DNA of 64,000 nt from Pisolithus tinctorius. Lineage: Eukaryota > Basidiomycota > Agaricomycetes > Boletales > Pisolithaceae. The notes under the pieces are model-generated. The model was not told the origin of the DNA. It saw only the letters and a list, made by a program, of their open reading frames with translations, and did not search any database. The position numbers and the translations under genes were made by a program. This document shows, piece by piece, positions 44,615 to 56,682 of the stretch; the stretch's first letter is position 1, and each line of letters opens with the position of its first letter. The stretch is taken from positions 434,001 through 498,000 of the forward strand of contig JANFAH010000023.1 of the NCBI GenBank assembly GCA_024663395.1. Direction: 5' to 3'.

Positions 44615-46439
44615 CGGCGAATTTGCGATTCTCCACTGACCGCACAAGGGAATATTTCCTTTGGGTCAGGCCTTCAGACCTACAATTGTCCTACTTACGC
44701 TCCTGTGACTACGGTAACTTATTAACAAACGCAACGGCTCAAGTGCCCTCCGTGGTGGGTTGTACTGGTTTGCACCTACGAAGTGGCATTTACTCTTACG
44801 TCTATTTTGCGAGTGATTGAAGTCAGCTTAAAAGTTTATTTATTACCTACCTTTTCTGACTACATGCATCATTATATTCCCTACCACCTGTTTCGTCTCT
44901 CCATCACTTGTCTTTATACCACGATCTCCCTGCCCACTATAGTGACTGCATTGTGTTGTGTTTCCTGCTTCGAATGGTTTGGCACAGGGAGTGATTGTGG
45001 ACCGCAAGTCGCACTGCCCTTTCCGCATACTACAATTAATCACTAGGTATATCATGCGCACCTTTACAGGAACGGAAAACGCCCGTGTTGCAGAATCAAT
45101 CGCCTAGTCTACCATACTAGCGCCGCCGCCGCCGCCTTCGTGCCTCTCTTGCTCATTAGCCTACTCCACTGCGTTAATTTTGCGATCAGATCAATTTCCC
45201 AGCGCTGATCCATCCACTCGAGATTATTACTGCACTCCCATCTCCCTCGTGTTCGCTATTTGTCGACATTGTTCTTACCACGTTGCTGAGCGGCGCAGCC
45301 CTAAAACCAACACAACCTGTTCTTGCTGCTTTAATTTCCGCGGGGGGACCATCCGCAAAAGGCAGTGGGGTAGAGTAAGGGGGGAAAATCACAATAGATG
45401 CTGTGGTCCTGGTAGGAATCCCATGTAATTGCCACATTGTTTCGCAGGAACGACCTGGAGCCCTCCGTTAATGAATTTCGTTCGTCCAACCCCCCCAGAC
45501 CCCCGTTGACTAATAGTGGAAAGGAACGGATCAAAACTTGCCAACCAGTTGAGTACAGCTGTCGCATGGCCGAAAATCTCCGACGGGCCAGAGCCATAGG
45601 AAACTGACTAGGACTGGCTAGCACCTGTTAGAAATTACATGCTTTTCAATCTGGAAGGTGATCCCAAGCGTGGAACACTTGCCTTCAACCACGCAGCCTC
45701 CACATGTCTTTCGGGCGCTTCCTATTACTCGCCGTTTTAATTTTGACTTTGATCCAACCCCCTTGATATGGATAGTATGCTCGAAAAGGCGGACGTTGAT
45801 CCTTAGCCTGGTTGAGCCTCCACAAGTTAAATATTGGAAAACCGCCCGGTGCGGTGCGGCGGGTCGACGGGTCAAAAAGGCTGGGGAAACACGACTCACT
45901 GGCCAGAATCGCATCAATGACCCAAAAATTCGCAGTATTATCCCGAGGCTGAGGTCGTGCTTCTAGTTCCTATGGTGTCTGACGGTCGCGGAATGCGAAA
46001 ATCCTTTAGCGCGCGAGAGTAATTCTGAGGGTTCAGTGTACGCCTGCGGTGCTACTGGATGTGGATTTCCCAAACTGGTGAATGGTTTGGATGTGGCTAT
46101 GCGCTGTGTCCGTACTCATTCGCTTCGTACTTTGCAACTTACTGTTGCTGATCAAAACCGTTGCTAGGTTGGAGAATAAATTCTGCAAATTGAAGGTCAC
46201 CCATTCGAATTCCAGTTGCTCGCTGGCTAACAGCAAAGGCTGAACTTTTGTCTAGGTTGAAAGGCGATGCTCGTTTTTGAGTGGGGATCGTAGTCATGTG
46301 AAATTCGGGATTCATGCCTTGCGTACCTACCGATCTTTGCCGCCGTCACCGGCAGCGAAAACAGACAAAAACACGACCAAGTCCTCGTTTGAGCATGCGC
46401 TTTTGGCCCCTTTGATGGCGAGCATCTGAATGGACCATA
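44615..46439. other. Spacer specific to block C between type 1 and type 2
   Basis: About 1.8 kb. I find no convincing gene. There is a short CCG run at about 45121-45135. A pair of overlapping opposite frames at 45618-45966 is open on both strands but carries no known motif. In block B this stretch has been deleted, joining type 1 directly to type 2. Confidence 0.4.
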
Positions 46440-47412
46440 TCAGTATCGGTCCTGTATCGAGTACTTGCGACTCACCTCCGTTCTCTACTTCAGGGATGGC
46501 TTCTCATCTGTCGTATCCAAAGCTCGCAGACGGTCCACGACCACCTAAACGGGTACGGTGGATGACGTCAGAGTAGCAACAATCCCCACCCTGTGACCAA
46601 TGCCCCGTGCGCTTCTAATTATGCCCCACGCCCCGATCTTCCGTTTTTATCACTTCCATCCACCAGTCAGCGGTCGCACCACGCGATGAAATACTTATTA
46701 GGATACTTCTCGGGGTAGGCGATTGACTCGGAGGTATCGTCGTCGTCGTCGTCGTCAAACCCGGCCATATCAGCATCTGCATCAGCAGTATCTCCAAGAC
46801 TACTCTGGTCGCTAACATCCAGACGTCCACAGATCTGTCGATTTATCGCGGTTTCCGTGTAGACTACCACGAATTCGTCAGCAGCACGTACCTTCCACGG
46901 TTCCGCCACAGGCGTGACCTCTGGTCGCATAGATGATTATGGAACGATTGATCCAGTTTCTGACCGAAGCATCGACTCAAACTTACCGCTGCGCTCAATC
47001 TCAGATGAAGCTTCATCACCCTACGAGCCACATACGTTCGAACAGTTATCCCACACTGGCAGCGGGAGCTTCGCAAAACCTCCGGCACCACTAGCAGCGG
47101 ACCATCCTTATGGGAAGACGACAGATGTAGGTCAACTTTCCGATCACACCATTGCCTGCGGTTGGATCGATCCCGATGGAATTTCCTGAAATAAACCAAT
47201 TGCTTACCTTTGCGAAGTCATTTCGCCACTGCACATGGCACCACGGAACTATCATCAGTTGTCAGAGTTGGGTGCTATTGGTGTCTTGTAAGTGCATGAA
47301 AAAGGTGAAACAAAAAGATTTCGTCCGGAGTATAAGGGAAGCGCATGAAGTGCCAGCGTCCAAGAAAAGAGAGACCCACGCACCTTGGCGAGGAAGAAGA
47401 AGTTACCGGTGA
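46440..47412 (+). pseudogene. Type 2 zinc-finger gene, block C copy
   Basis: Starts in the intron of the block A gene (the CTCACCTCCGTTCTCTACTT acceptor region is conserved); the coding first exon is not present. Exon 2 has a TAA at the position of TTTW-AG and several shifts, then recovers as SIDSNLPLRSISDEASS, PHTFEQLSHTGSGSFAKP and CGWIDPDG, where the next codons are ATTTCC and a stop, cutting finger 1. The rest of the finger region is out of frame. Confidence 0.85.
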
Positions 47413-47479
47413 TCATATAGGATGAAATTCTTTCAGTCGGATAAGGTTGTAAAACGGAGATGCCCTCGAATGGGACAGG

Positions 47480-48660
47480 TCCCTCACGGACGCTGTGTAC
47501 CGGTTGATGTTCTGATCTTGTACCAGTTGATTTAGAGTTTGATCCCAACGAACTTCTCATGCGTAGAATCAGTAGAGTGGAAAATGTCCTCCAACAGCAT
47601 TGATCAAACTTCCCTGTCGCATCAAAACGAACGCATCGGCACGCACTTAGCCACTGGTGTCAATACGCAAGAACACTCTCAGTATAGTGCAGCGTGTGAA
47701 AACGCGGTGAAAGTTGGAAATGGTGAGTTACTCAATGAGAATTGGTATCCCTGATATTGCTAACGACGTAAACATCGAGAGATGGGATATAATCACTTAC
47801 GAAGTCCAGGTCTTGTCTGTGTTTCTCTGCGCATGACCAAAAAGCTGGAACGAGAATACGAACGTTGCATCCAAGGGAGTCATGCCATGTACAAACGATC
47901 AGGTGGGTGTCAACCGCCTGCGTCCGAAAGAGACAAAAAAGACGCCTAAGCAAGATCAACCACCCTAGGTCCCAGTAAATGCTAAGCATTGAGCCAATAC
48001 AAATCTCAGCGGCTTGGATAGTGTGTATCTCGAATATGGAAAGAGTCTTACTGTGACCACCATCATCGTTGAGTGCAGACTGATAAGAAGGTGAAGCACA
48101 TGGCCACGATAGTTCACGCCAGTCTGTCCAAGTATTTCCACAAGCTAAAGGACACAATAGCACAGGAGGGATCAGTAATAGGAAGTTGTCCAAGGGCACA
48201 TCTGAGACTTACCTTCGCTGTACCACGGTGACGGTGACTTCTAAGTCCTGAGAATAACCGGTCAATGAAGTACAACGAAGAGAAATGCTGCACCGGAGGC
48301 TCCGCTCATTAAGCACACTCCAAACAAGCTATGCAATCCACAACCGAGCGGACGTGTGTATAATGTTTGGTGTCTATACAAAAAAAAGGCAGTCGTGGCG
48401 GTGGGAGAGGAGAACCAGGGACGTACTATTGAGCCAAAGCTCAACAGCCCCGGAAAGAGCTTAATATGGTGTTTGAAACGTCCTGTCCACAAGATCACTT
48501 ACCTTGCAAAGTCTACTACTACTGACTGACCTGACTTTTGCCCTTTGACCCTGGTGGTGACTGTCTCTCGTGCCGGAAAACTCCGACGTATTGCGTGTGG
48601 GTGGCGCAATCAACGTTGTGAAGCACTGACTCAGCTGTGACCATATGTCAGAGATTGTGG
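47480..48660 (-). pseudogene. Minus-strand multi-exon gene X, block C copy (best exon)
   Basis: Minus-strand donors GTAAGT at 48502, 48212 and 47800. The exon ending at the third donor is open for over 100 codons and reads LNDDGGHSKTLSIFEIHTI, MLSIYWDLGWLILLRRLF, VCTWHDSLGCNVRILVPAFW, CAEKHRQDLDF. A following exon starts MLLEDIFHS and includes HEKFVGIKL then a stop where A and B have KRQ. The protein is unknown to me; it is moderately hydrophobic with several Trp and Cys. The conserved donors in three blocks make a real ancestral gene likely. Confidence 0.45.
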
Positions 48661-48859
48661 GGACATCGCCGTGAAGCATACCGTCGTTCGGAATTGCTAT
48701 GTACCCACCGGTGCCGAGCCTCGTTCCTGGAAGTTTGGGTCACTTGCAGTGGGAGGGAACTTGTGTTGGGCATATTTAAAAGTACGCCCGCATGTCATTC
48801 CTCCGTACCTACGACTAGACCTGCTTACCTCGCTTACGTTGGTACTTTTCAGCATCTTC

Positions 48860-50933
48860 ATGATGTGTGTTCTACGACGCGGCGTGCTCCTATCTCTACA
48901 TAGGATTGGTATTCTACAGTAACACCTGCCATCGATTAATCACAGGCTCTTACCTATCTCGCCCGCACCACCGACATCACGGTGGGCAGACACCAGCAAA
49001 CGACGAATATTGCGTTTCCTTGGTGTCGTATCCAGCCCAGCTGGGTTCAGTGTGTGGGCAGACGCAAAGTAATGCCCTGACCCGTCATTCGAACTTCCCT
49101 CCACTCTGCCTCATCACCAGAAACACTTATTTCGATAGCCAAAACGAAATCCACGGTCCCTATTCTCCTTCTACGCTCATACCTCGTATAGTCTAATTTC
49201 GATGCCATTCCTTGTGGACCATGCTCTTACAGATCCTTGACCACCTGCTTCGGGTTCCTTTAGTAGGGCGTGAGGTAGAGACGATCCTACGCAGGACTTC
49301 CTTCGCTCCGGTATGTCATGCATGTACCGTGCTCCATGCTTTGATAGTGTGTTTACCCATGATCCCATCTTTGTGTGTCCGGTCTGATAGTATCTGGGGG
49401 AGAGACAGTAGAAGATATCTTGCCACTCATTCAACGTTTACGGTACGAAAACAAGGGTATGCTGTTGGGGTACAGTGTAGAAGTCGACGAGAGTGTAGCA
49501 ACGACAGGCACTGGCCACGGTACTGCTAATTGCCAGCGGTCGCACGAAGACGCCTCGAGTTCAGCACCACCCATAGATGATCCATAGCATCGATACGGTG
49601 GGAAATTTTGAAGATCGTCTTACCAATGAGTCAAGGGTTGAGGGGCGTGGAACCTGGATTGCCGTGAAGCTGAGGTAGTATTCTGGGACAGGGAAACATG
49701 AATGTAACTAACGCACCGTTTTTGGTCATCATAGACCCCTCTTCTGCCTCGTGCAGAGTCGCTTCGCAACTTCTCTATGCACCTTGTTCACACGCGACCA
49801 GGATTATCGGACGTCGTGCTATTTCCCGGTACTCCAGATTCATCAGATCTTGCTTTCCGAGATATGCAGACTTGTCGCCACTCGGGATCTCCCTTGATGG
49901 AGAAAGACGTCGGAGATCTACAGGAACCGTACGACGATCTGAGAAGAATCTGTTTGCGTGCGAAGGAGCGAAGAATCAAGCTTGTGATTGACGTGGAGTA
50001 TACTCGACTTCCTGGTAGTCTGAGCAACGGAACTAATATACATATGTGTCCGCAGCTGGTATCAGCCGGGGATAGACGCCTTCGGTCACACTGATGGAAT
50101 AATTCAACTAATTTCCCGAGAAGAATGTCTGGACAAGGTGGTTATTCTCTGGCCCCAGTTCCCGTGGGCCTCAAACAGAACTACAACCCTTAGTTTATGT
50201 AACGTATCAAGCCTATCTCTGGAGGTGAGTCACGGAACTAAACAACTATCAATGGATTGAATACTTTACCATCAACAAGATGCCGGCCCATCTTGCTCAT
50301 TCAATTGCACTCACGTAAGAGGGGATGTGCTTTAGGTGTCGAGCTTGTCCATGGTGCATACCATCCGTGTTTCGGTGATCGTGCAGCGATCGCTGATGAC
50401 ATCGGGTCCTCACCCGCACAGCTGCCCCGACTTGGTGTTTGATTTGGGACACGCAAATGGGGATGTTCAGAGTTGGCTCTTCAGAAATTAGTCAAGAACG
50501 TATTGGCACGTGAAGAAGGTGGGGTGAATGCGCCGCGGACGGTTGTTCTCCTTCTAGAATTTGCGGAAAGACGCACGTTTGGTCAGCTTTACGGTAAGCA
50601 CGGTCTATTTCTAAAGCCCTCCATTCGCTCGTTCATTATTGCGAACAGGTATGGCAAATTCGTTAATCGATTATATCGTTGCACGCACTAGAAGCCCTAT
50701 GCCCTGCGTATTGAAGTAGATGCGATACGAGGCGTCTGGCGAGGTGAACCGACTGAGCGCCTAGAAGTTTTGCACGATTTCTGATGCATCCCCATTATTA
50801 AGAGGTCGTGCTTTACCTCTCCCGACGCGCAATTGAGAATAAGTCTGTTCTGGGAAATGGTGGAGCCACGCGCGAAAGGAAAGAAGCTGCATTAATGATT
50901 TGGAAGAAGCTTCTTGGTAGCATGGGGCTGTGA
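48860..50933 (+). pseudogene. Proline dehydrogenase pseudogene, block C copy
   Basis: Same exon order as the intact gene and nearly full length, from MMCVLRRGVLLSL to a final TGA in place of TAG. Exon 1 has a stop (GIL then CAGTAA) and others; exon 2 has lost the YVGGE start; exon 5 has a 2-nt deletion at CTCACG and a deletion of roughly 120 bases across the SSKVETDACYN region; the VFGTHNW motif is lost. Recognisable parts include RLRYENKGMLLGYSVEVDE, LPGSLSNG at the lost exon 3 donor, and NKSVLGNGGATRERKEA. Confidence 0.92.
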
Positions 50934-51876
50934 GCTCCTTAGTGAACAATTTAGACATTTGAGTATCACAAGACAATATTCCCATCGTGTTGATTGGACC
51001 ATCGGCTGAGCTAATGAATCGGTAGGCTGTCTTGACTGCATCTGTGCTTAGCCGGTTCCCCTTAGCGCCGTGGTGCCATTTATCCGTATTCGGGAATCGC
51101 TGTTCGTTGTCGCGTAAGCTCCGTCTCACCTGCCTTCTCATGCGACCTTTACCATTCCACCCTTGGTTTTGTTGGAGTCATTCAGACAGTCATGTTGAGC
51201 TACACGCTTGTTAACGTGGGGGGCTCGAAAGTCGAAGGACCTTCGGCACCGCCGGCGGGAGCTCTGATTACCGCTTTCCTTCTCCGACCAAGGACTCCTT
51301 AGTAGAAGCTTATAGCATACATGAGAATTTATTAGATTTTAAATTAGTTTTAATTTTATTATTATTATTTTTCTTGGCTCTGCGCTGTGTTGCTGACCTG
51401 CTGCGCCCGTCTTTTAGTGGCGTACATGATGCGTGGTCCAACCATGTAAAGGGGGAATCAGGCTTCCTGCCCACCTCGTCGCTGGTCGTGGCTTGCAAGC
51501 GGAACGTAGTTGGCACGCTTCACGCATTCGGGAGAATAGGGGCCAACACTGGCTTACATATGTATGTATATGTCCGTCATATTGCACTCATAGTCTCGGT
51601 GCTTTTATGAAAACAGGGCACGATTACACGTGAGCATAGCAGCCAGCACTCCAGCTCATATACTGACATATCACACCCATATACTTGTTTTGTACTATGT
51701 GCATTTGCAAACGGCTCATTGTCTGTCCCGTCAGTGCGCACACGTACGAAGTGCACCCATATCTTAAATTGAATTTCATTTGGTTCGTTTTATGCAGGGA
51801 GACCTGCCACCGGTGCAGTGGCCAATGACGTTCCTACTATATATGGATGTATTAGGAGGAAGTAGGCCCATTTATA
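50934..51876. other. Spacer after PRODH, block C
   Basis: Counterpart of 20147-21334. AT-rich tract at about 51330-51375, then about two degenerate units of the 99-bp repeat (51525-51715). No gene seen. Confidence 0.5.
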
Positions 51877-52019
51877 ATGGGTTCCGTTCCACAGATTGGC
51901 AGGCTGACGGAAGCAGACCTTGAACAGTGTAGGCCTCGTGTTGCCTATTCATCTACGCCCCCTCCATTGCCAAATACACCCTCCGGGAGTCCCATAGAAC
52001 TCCACTCCGCAAAAGCCCA
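51877..52019 (+). CDS. Exon Z, block C copy
   Basis: ATG frame reading MGSVPQIGRLTEADLE, a Pro-rich TPPPLPNTP, then HSAKA and a splice donor GTAAGT at 52020. Matches the block B exon with substitutions that keep the frame. The downstream exon could not be located; the type 3 first exon starts about 1 kb on. Confidence 0.35.
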
Positions 52020-52994
52020 GTAAGTAGTCGAGACATTTTCCTGGGTACACCCCCCAAGTGTAATGGCACAACTGATGCGGTACTCCGTGGTTATAGGCAG
52101 GTAGCATGGCACTGTTCCGCCGAGCGGTGAACAGGAAGGTCGACTCGGGAACTGCAAAGTGATGGATTTTACTCAGAGAAGGGAGGCCGGCACAGCCACA
52201 GTGTTTCATCACCATGGATCTATGTAGATGCACCGTCGGTTGCCTCGAGGTCGGTTCATCGCTCGTGAGGCTGTCTCCCGCTGTTCTACGGTTTCTATCA
52301 TCTGGCGTTCATAGTCATGTCTGAGTGCCAGATGCGCCAGGGCATGCGAGTTTCCTTCATTACTTCACTTCGACGTGTGACACGACAACGTGTGAGAGTC
52401 ACTTGTAGTTCTCAACGCCGACGATACCACAACCGGCTCTTTCCGAAGCACAATCGCAAAAGGCATTGGGCGGCCATCAAGTTGATAGATGTCCGCAATC
52501 TTTTTTCTTCTTCCTCTGCATCCTCGACCTCATGCTCATCGATAGCCTCGCCCTTTCTCTACATTGCGATTTCACATTTCGGTGACCATCAGAACACTAC
52601 CCTCCCCTTCCAACGTTCATTTATGCCATGCTCAGATTTCAAGCTGCGCAATACGTAAATCCTCTCCGCTTTCCCTTGACCTCGTGTTACCCACCAGGTG
52701 GCGTTGCAACTCATAGATCTCGGAGGTCTCAATATCTTTCCCGAGAACGTTCGATTGATCCGCAAAGCGTGTCCCCTATATGTCATGGAGCCTTTGGCTA
52801 CGGCTCGGCATCTCAAAACGTCCCCCAACGACTGCACTTTCATCGTTGTTACCACTCTGAAATACAGACCTCCACCCCGATCGTCTGCTCCCCGTAGTAT
52901 CACTTCCCCCCATTCTACGTTTCGTTCTATCTAGTCTATCCTCGAACATACAATGCATTACTTCCTTTCCTCGTCGGTAACACCGTCGCTTGCA
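52020..52994. other. Upstream region of type 3, block C
   Basis: Conserved with 21481-22473. No independent gene. Includes the CCGAGAACGTTC motif near 52740 and the run leading to the type 3 ATG. Confidence 0.4.
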
Positions 52995-54785
52995 ATGTCT
53001 AGCGGGTCGACAATACGAGTTCTTCAGATCCTTCGTTGCCAACAGAATTGTCACCTCAACCACGTACACTACGGTGCAGCGTCTGCTTATGGCTATGCCG
53101 ACCAACAACCTCAAGCAGCAGAATGCATCGGTTCGTCGTCAGCGTAAATGTCATTCCGCTTCCGTCCAACTCTGGTGGCCCACCTTCGTTCTCACCTTTA
53201 GCAATAACCTCCCCGTCTCCCCAGTTGTCCATCTGCAGCGTGTGAGCCGCCATCAGTCGATCTCGTCCTCCTCTCATTCCATCCGTAGACAGCGCGGGTC
53301 GAAATACCTTCGGACCATGTCGCTGAAAATGACGCATTACCTATCGTAAGCTTCGCTGATGTCAAGTAAGCCGAGGGTCCTCATTCAGATGAAGGTTTCT
53401 CCACCGCTCGATCGGGCTTCCACTTCAATATCGGGGTACCAACATATGGCTCGGAGTAGCCACCATGTGCAAGCGAACTACCCCGTCTCAACATCTTACG
53501 TTGACGAAGATGGGAGATTATTCATCGTAAGCCAACTTTTCTACATATATCGAGTCCCTTACTGTAACGCAGGTCAAGGATCAATCCGATCAGCTGCTCC
53601 ATCATCCTTCCCCTGTTCCAATCACTCAAGCCCACATTCCCTTCCAAAGTTACCACCATGACGCGCCATTCGTTAATGCTGTAACGCCTCATTACGACGG
53701 GGGTGCGCAGGATCGAGCCTCTGACAATATCATACACCCTAGCATTGCACTTTCATCACCGAACGCTAGTATTGTGCTACCCCATGCAGCGGGACACCCA
53801 TTAGAATACCCACAGGACGACGAGAACGTTTCTAAGTTTGACGAGCCACCCTTCACTCAGCATGCCACCACTGAACCTACAACGGACCCAGCCTTCACAA
53901 CTTCGTTTTCACGCCTCTCAAACGTATCGTGGTCTGTGTCTCCAAACTCCGTCGTGCCGCCATTCCAGGGTCCGTGTCCTTCGGACCACTTGGACGGTGG
54001 GAACATTCCTGCGCCTGTGGAATGGACGGCAACTCCAACCTGGTTTGCAAGGCAACCATATCTACCTCCAAACCAACAGATCGAAGTGAATCATTCGCCA
54101 TTTATGTTGTGTTCAACTAACTCATCCACAATCTTAGATTGCATCTGCATCCGTTGTGCCCCACACCCCTCCTTACACGCTTCCAACGCCATCTCAGTCC
54201 AACTCGAGTGCCCATGTTGCAAACTCATATCCATCAACATCAATACCACCGTTCCCACACTCGTCGTTACCATCGTCGAGCGAGTGTGGTACGTACGACG
54301 GCCTCTCTGACATCGGAAATGGCAACCTTCCATTACCCGCAGGACCGCCAATGGTAGACTATCTTGCTCCTGGAATTATGATCGACGGGTTTGAAGGAAG
54401 TCAGGCCCCCGGTCATATCAGAACTCGCCACCGTACGGAAATGGAGAGAAATCCGCGTGCCCATGAGCCAATCTCCACCCGTCGTGCAAATCATTCCGCC
54501 AAAATCCAATCTCGGGGCCGGAAAAAACCTTCCGCTGTGCGCCCGCCCCTGGACTGGAACGTACGCACATGCTGTGGCTGGCAGAATGAAGATGGCAGTC
54601 TGTGTGGTGCACCTGTCACGTACGAAAATTGCGCAGAGCATTTTGCCACCGCCCACAAAATCAAGAAGATGGCGGCAAAGGTTAAAGTGCTCTGCCGTTG
54701 GTGTGCTTTGAGTGCGGAAAAGACAGTCATACGAAAAAACCTACTCAGGCATCTGAGGGAGGCGCATTTGCACTATCCGCGCTAG
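52995..54785 (+). CDS. Type 3 double zinc-finger protein, block C copy (apparently intact, 512 aa)
   Basis: Predicted exons 52995-53143, 53202-53241, 53289-53345, 53395-53526, 53573-54085 and 54138-54785. Every exon has exactly the same length as in block B while the introns vary (46-58 nt), and the sum is 513 open codons. The C-terminus has CCGWQNEDGSLCGAPVTY, C-x2-HF-x3-H, CRWC and LRHLREAHLHYPR. Compared with B, finger 1 has SLC for KPC and the linker is more basic. Differences in the low-complexity middle keep the frame. The two copies look like a recent pair under some constraint, which a substitution-rate test could confirm. Confidence 0.75.
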
Positions 54786-56525
54786 ATGAACATGGTTTAT
54801 CAATTTTGCGCAGACCCTCACAAAACATAGCTTGATCACGTATCGGGACCGTATGTGCATATTCTATAGATACCTTCCTCGCCCTCTCCATGTAATCCAC
54901 CACTGTGTATTCCGCTTGGTTTCTCTCATCGCTCCTATCGCACTTCTCTAGTATCTGTCTGTCATATATTTCTCGTGCAACATATGTAGTTTCTGTCATT
55001 ACGTTATATTTCCCACCACTCCAAAATCCCCTTGCCTTGAATGAGCCGACGGAATAGGGAAAGGGCGCAGGCAGTGACATCCCACCCACTGTAATGCCTA
55101 CCTATGAACTGATACATTCAAGAGTCACGAAACCTTGCAGATATTACAGTAGGGGGGGAACGCCCACGTACGAAAATATTGGCAAGCATGTACATACCTA
55201 CTTCGAAGAGTGGGAGTTCATGCATTCATGCACCAAGCTCCAAGCCTCGCTTTGGTTCATCGGTGATTGAGGTCCATGTGTTGAAACTTCCATCGTGTTC
55301 CCGGCGAACTGGTCCCACTTGGGCTTAACGGCATCCGCCACTTCCGTAAAAAATCAAGTTTGCCAACATGGAGTGTGTACCACATACTGCCTTCACGTGT
55401 GGTTCGTTGCACCTGAGCGTTCATCCGGGGCCGTGACGGTAGCTACCTGTGTCAACCTCCGTCTCGGCGCTACTGATAAATGAAAGTTCGGTGGCCGATG
55501 AGGGACCCAACTGCTTTGTATGTGATACGAATGGCCCTCCGCGGGACAAGCATCCGTCTTTACGCTGGCGCTCAGATCAGACATTCTGTAGAAAAATAGT
55601 ACTCCGTCGCCTCGTGCGTCATTACAGCAATAGCTGGCAGCCGACTTTCATTTATCAGTACCAAGACGGAGGCCACCTCCTCGGTTCATGTACTGTCACA
55701 CCTGTGCGATAGAACTCGAAAATATTTGGAAAGCTTGAACAAAATGGCAGAACACATGGCATGCTGCAGATTCGGTGGGGAGTTACGACGGGTATGACTG
55801 AAGTTCGTTGTATTTGATTTGGTATGAAATGATCAAGAGCTCACTGACTTTTGACTCGGGTTGATGAACGGTGTTTGTAGATGCTTGGTCTGGCTGGTTG
55901 ACAACGATAATCGACTGGCAATTGCAGCGAGAGAATGCTGGAACCACAGATTCTTCGCGTTTACCCCACGAGCAGACGTCATGCCAATCTGCATTATGCG
56001 TCGTGCCGCAATATTTACTCGTCATATTTTTGTTCGTCTGGTAAGTAATACAGTGATGCGGCCGCCGCGTACGGTTCACCTGCAAAATTGTACGATTTCA
56101 ATTTCGTAAGGCTGCAGTGTTTTCAATTGAGGGTAGTAGTCTCAATCCCAGACGCTTTAGGAAGGAGGTGTGGATGCTTCCGCCAACATCCGGAGACATT
56201 CGTTGGGGCAGAGAGCTGCAAGCCACCATTTGTAGTGCCCCAAACATCGACATTTGGCAATGTAACCTAATATGTTTTGGGAAGGGTGTTAAGCGAATTG
56301 GGAAGCGGGTTGGATGCAGCAGACGAGTGAGTTATCTAATGTAGACCTCGTCCTCTTTCCTGCTTTGTCTCAAGGCCACGCCACAGGTCGCCCTGAATTC
56401 ATTATACTTATGTAAGTCCCTATGCTAAACGAACGCAGTTCTCCATCCCCTCTGCGCAGTCCGCACACTCGGGGCAATGCTACTATGCCTCTTGCTGGTC
56501 CCTTATTCGCCAATTGGAGTGTGGC
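54786..56525 (-). pseudogene. Spacer between blocks C and D, with traces of gene Y
   Basis: The first 550 bases match 24278-24850. On the minus strand the Y exon is recognisable (NTMEVSTHGP region, SLVHE) with an 8-base duplication of CATTCATG, before a donor GTATGT at about 55198. The inverted arm seen in B is absent. From 55700 the SQLPTESAACHVFCHFV exon appears, and from 56260 the conserved pre-promoter stretch. Plus-strand frames at 55449-55712 are probably chance. Confidence 0.4.
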
Positions 56526-56531
56526 CACGTG
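56526..56531. promoter_or_regulatory. CACGTG box in the type 1 promoter, block D
   Basis: Third copy of the conserved GTGGCCACGTGTTCACCG element, 152 bases before the ATG, followed by CCCATTCTTAAA. Confidence 0.5.
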
Positions 56532-56682
56532 TTCACCGTTTCGACACTTTCATCGTTGGTCAAAGACACGCTTTGATCTCTCCCATTCTTAAAAGATGGA
56601 TCAATTCTGGTCATTTGGTCTGGTCCCCTCCTTTCCTTTCGTTCTGTTTGGTCTGCTCTTGTCATTGTGGGAACAAACTACC

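Noticed and set aside
45618..45966. Overlap of two open frames on opposite strands as a sense-antisense gene pair
   Set aside because: Neither has a recognisable motif, splice structure or paralogue in other blocks.
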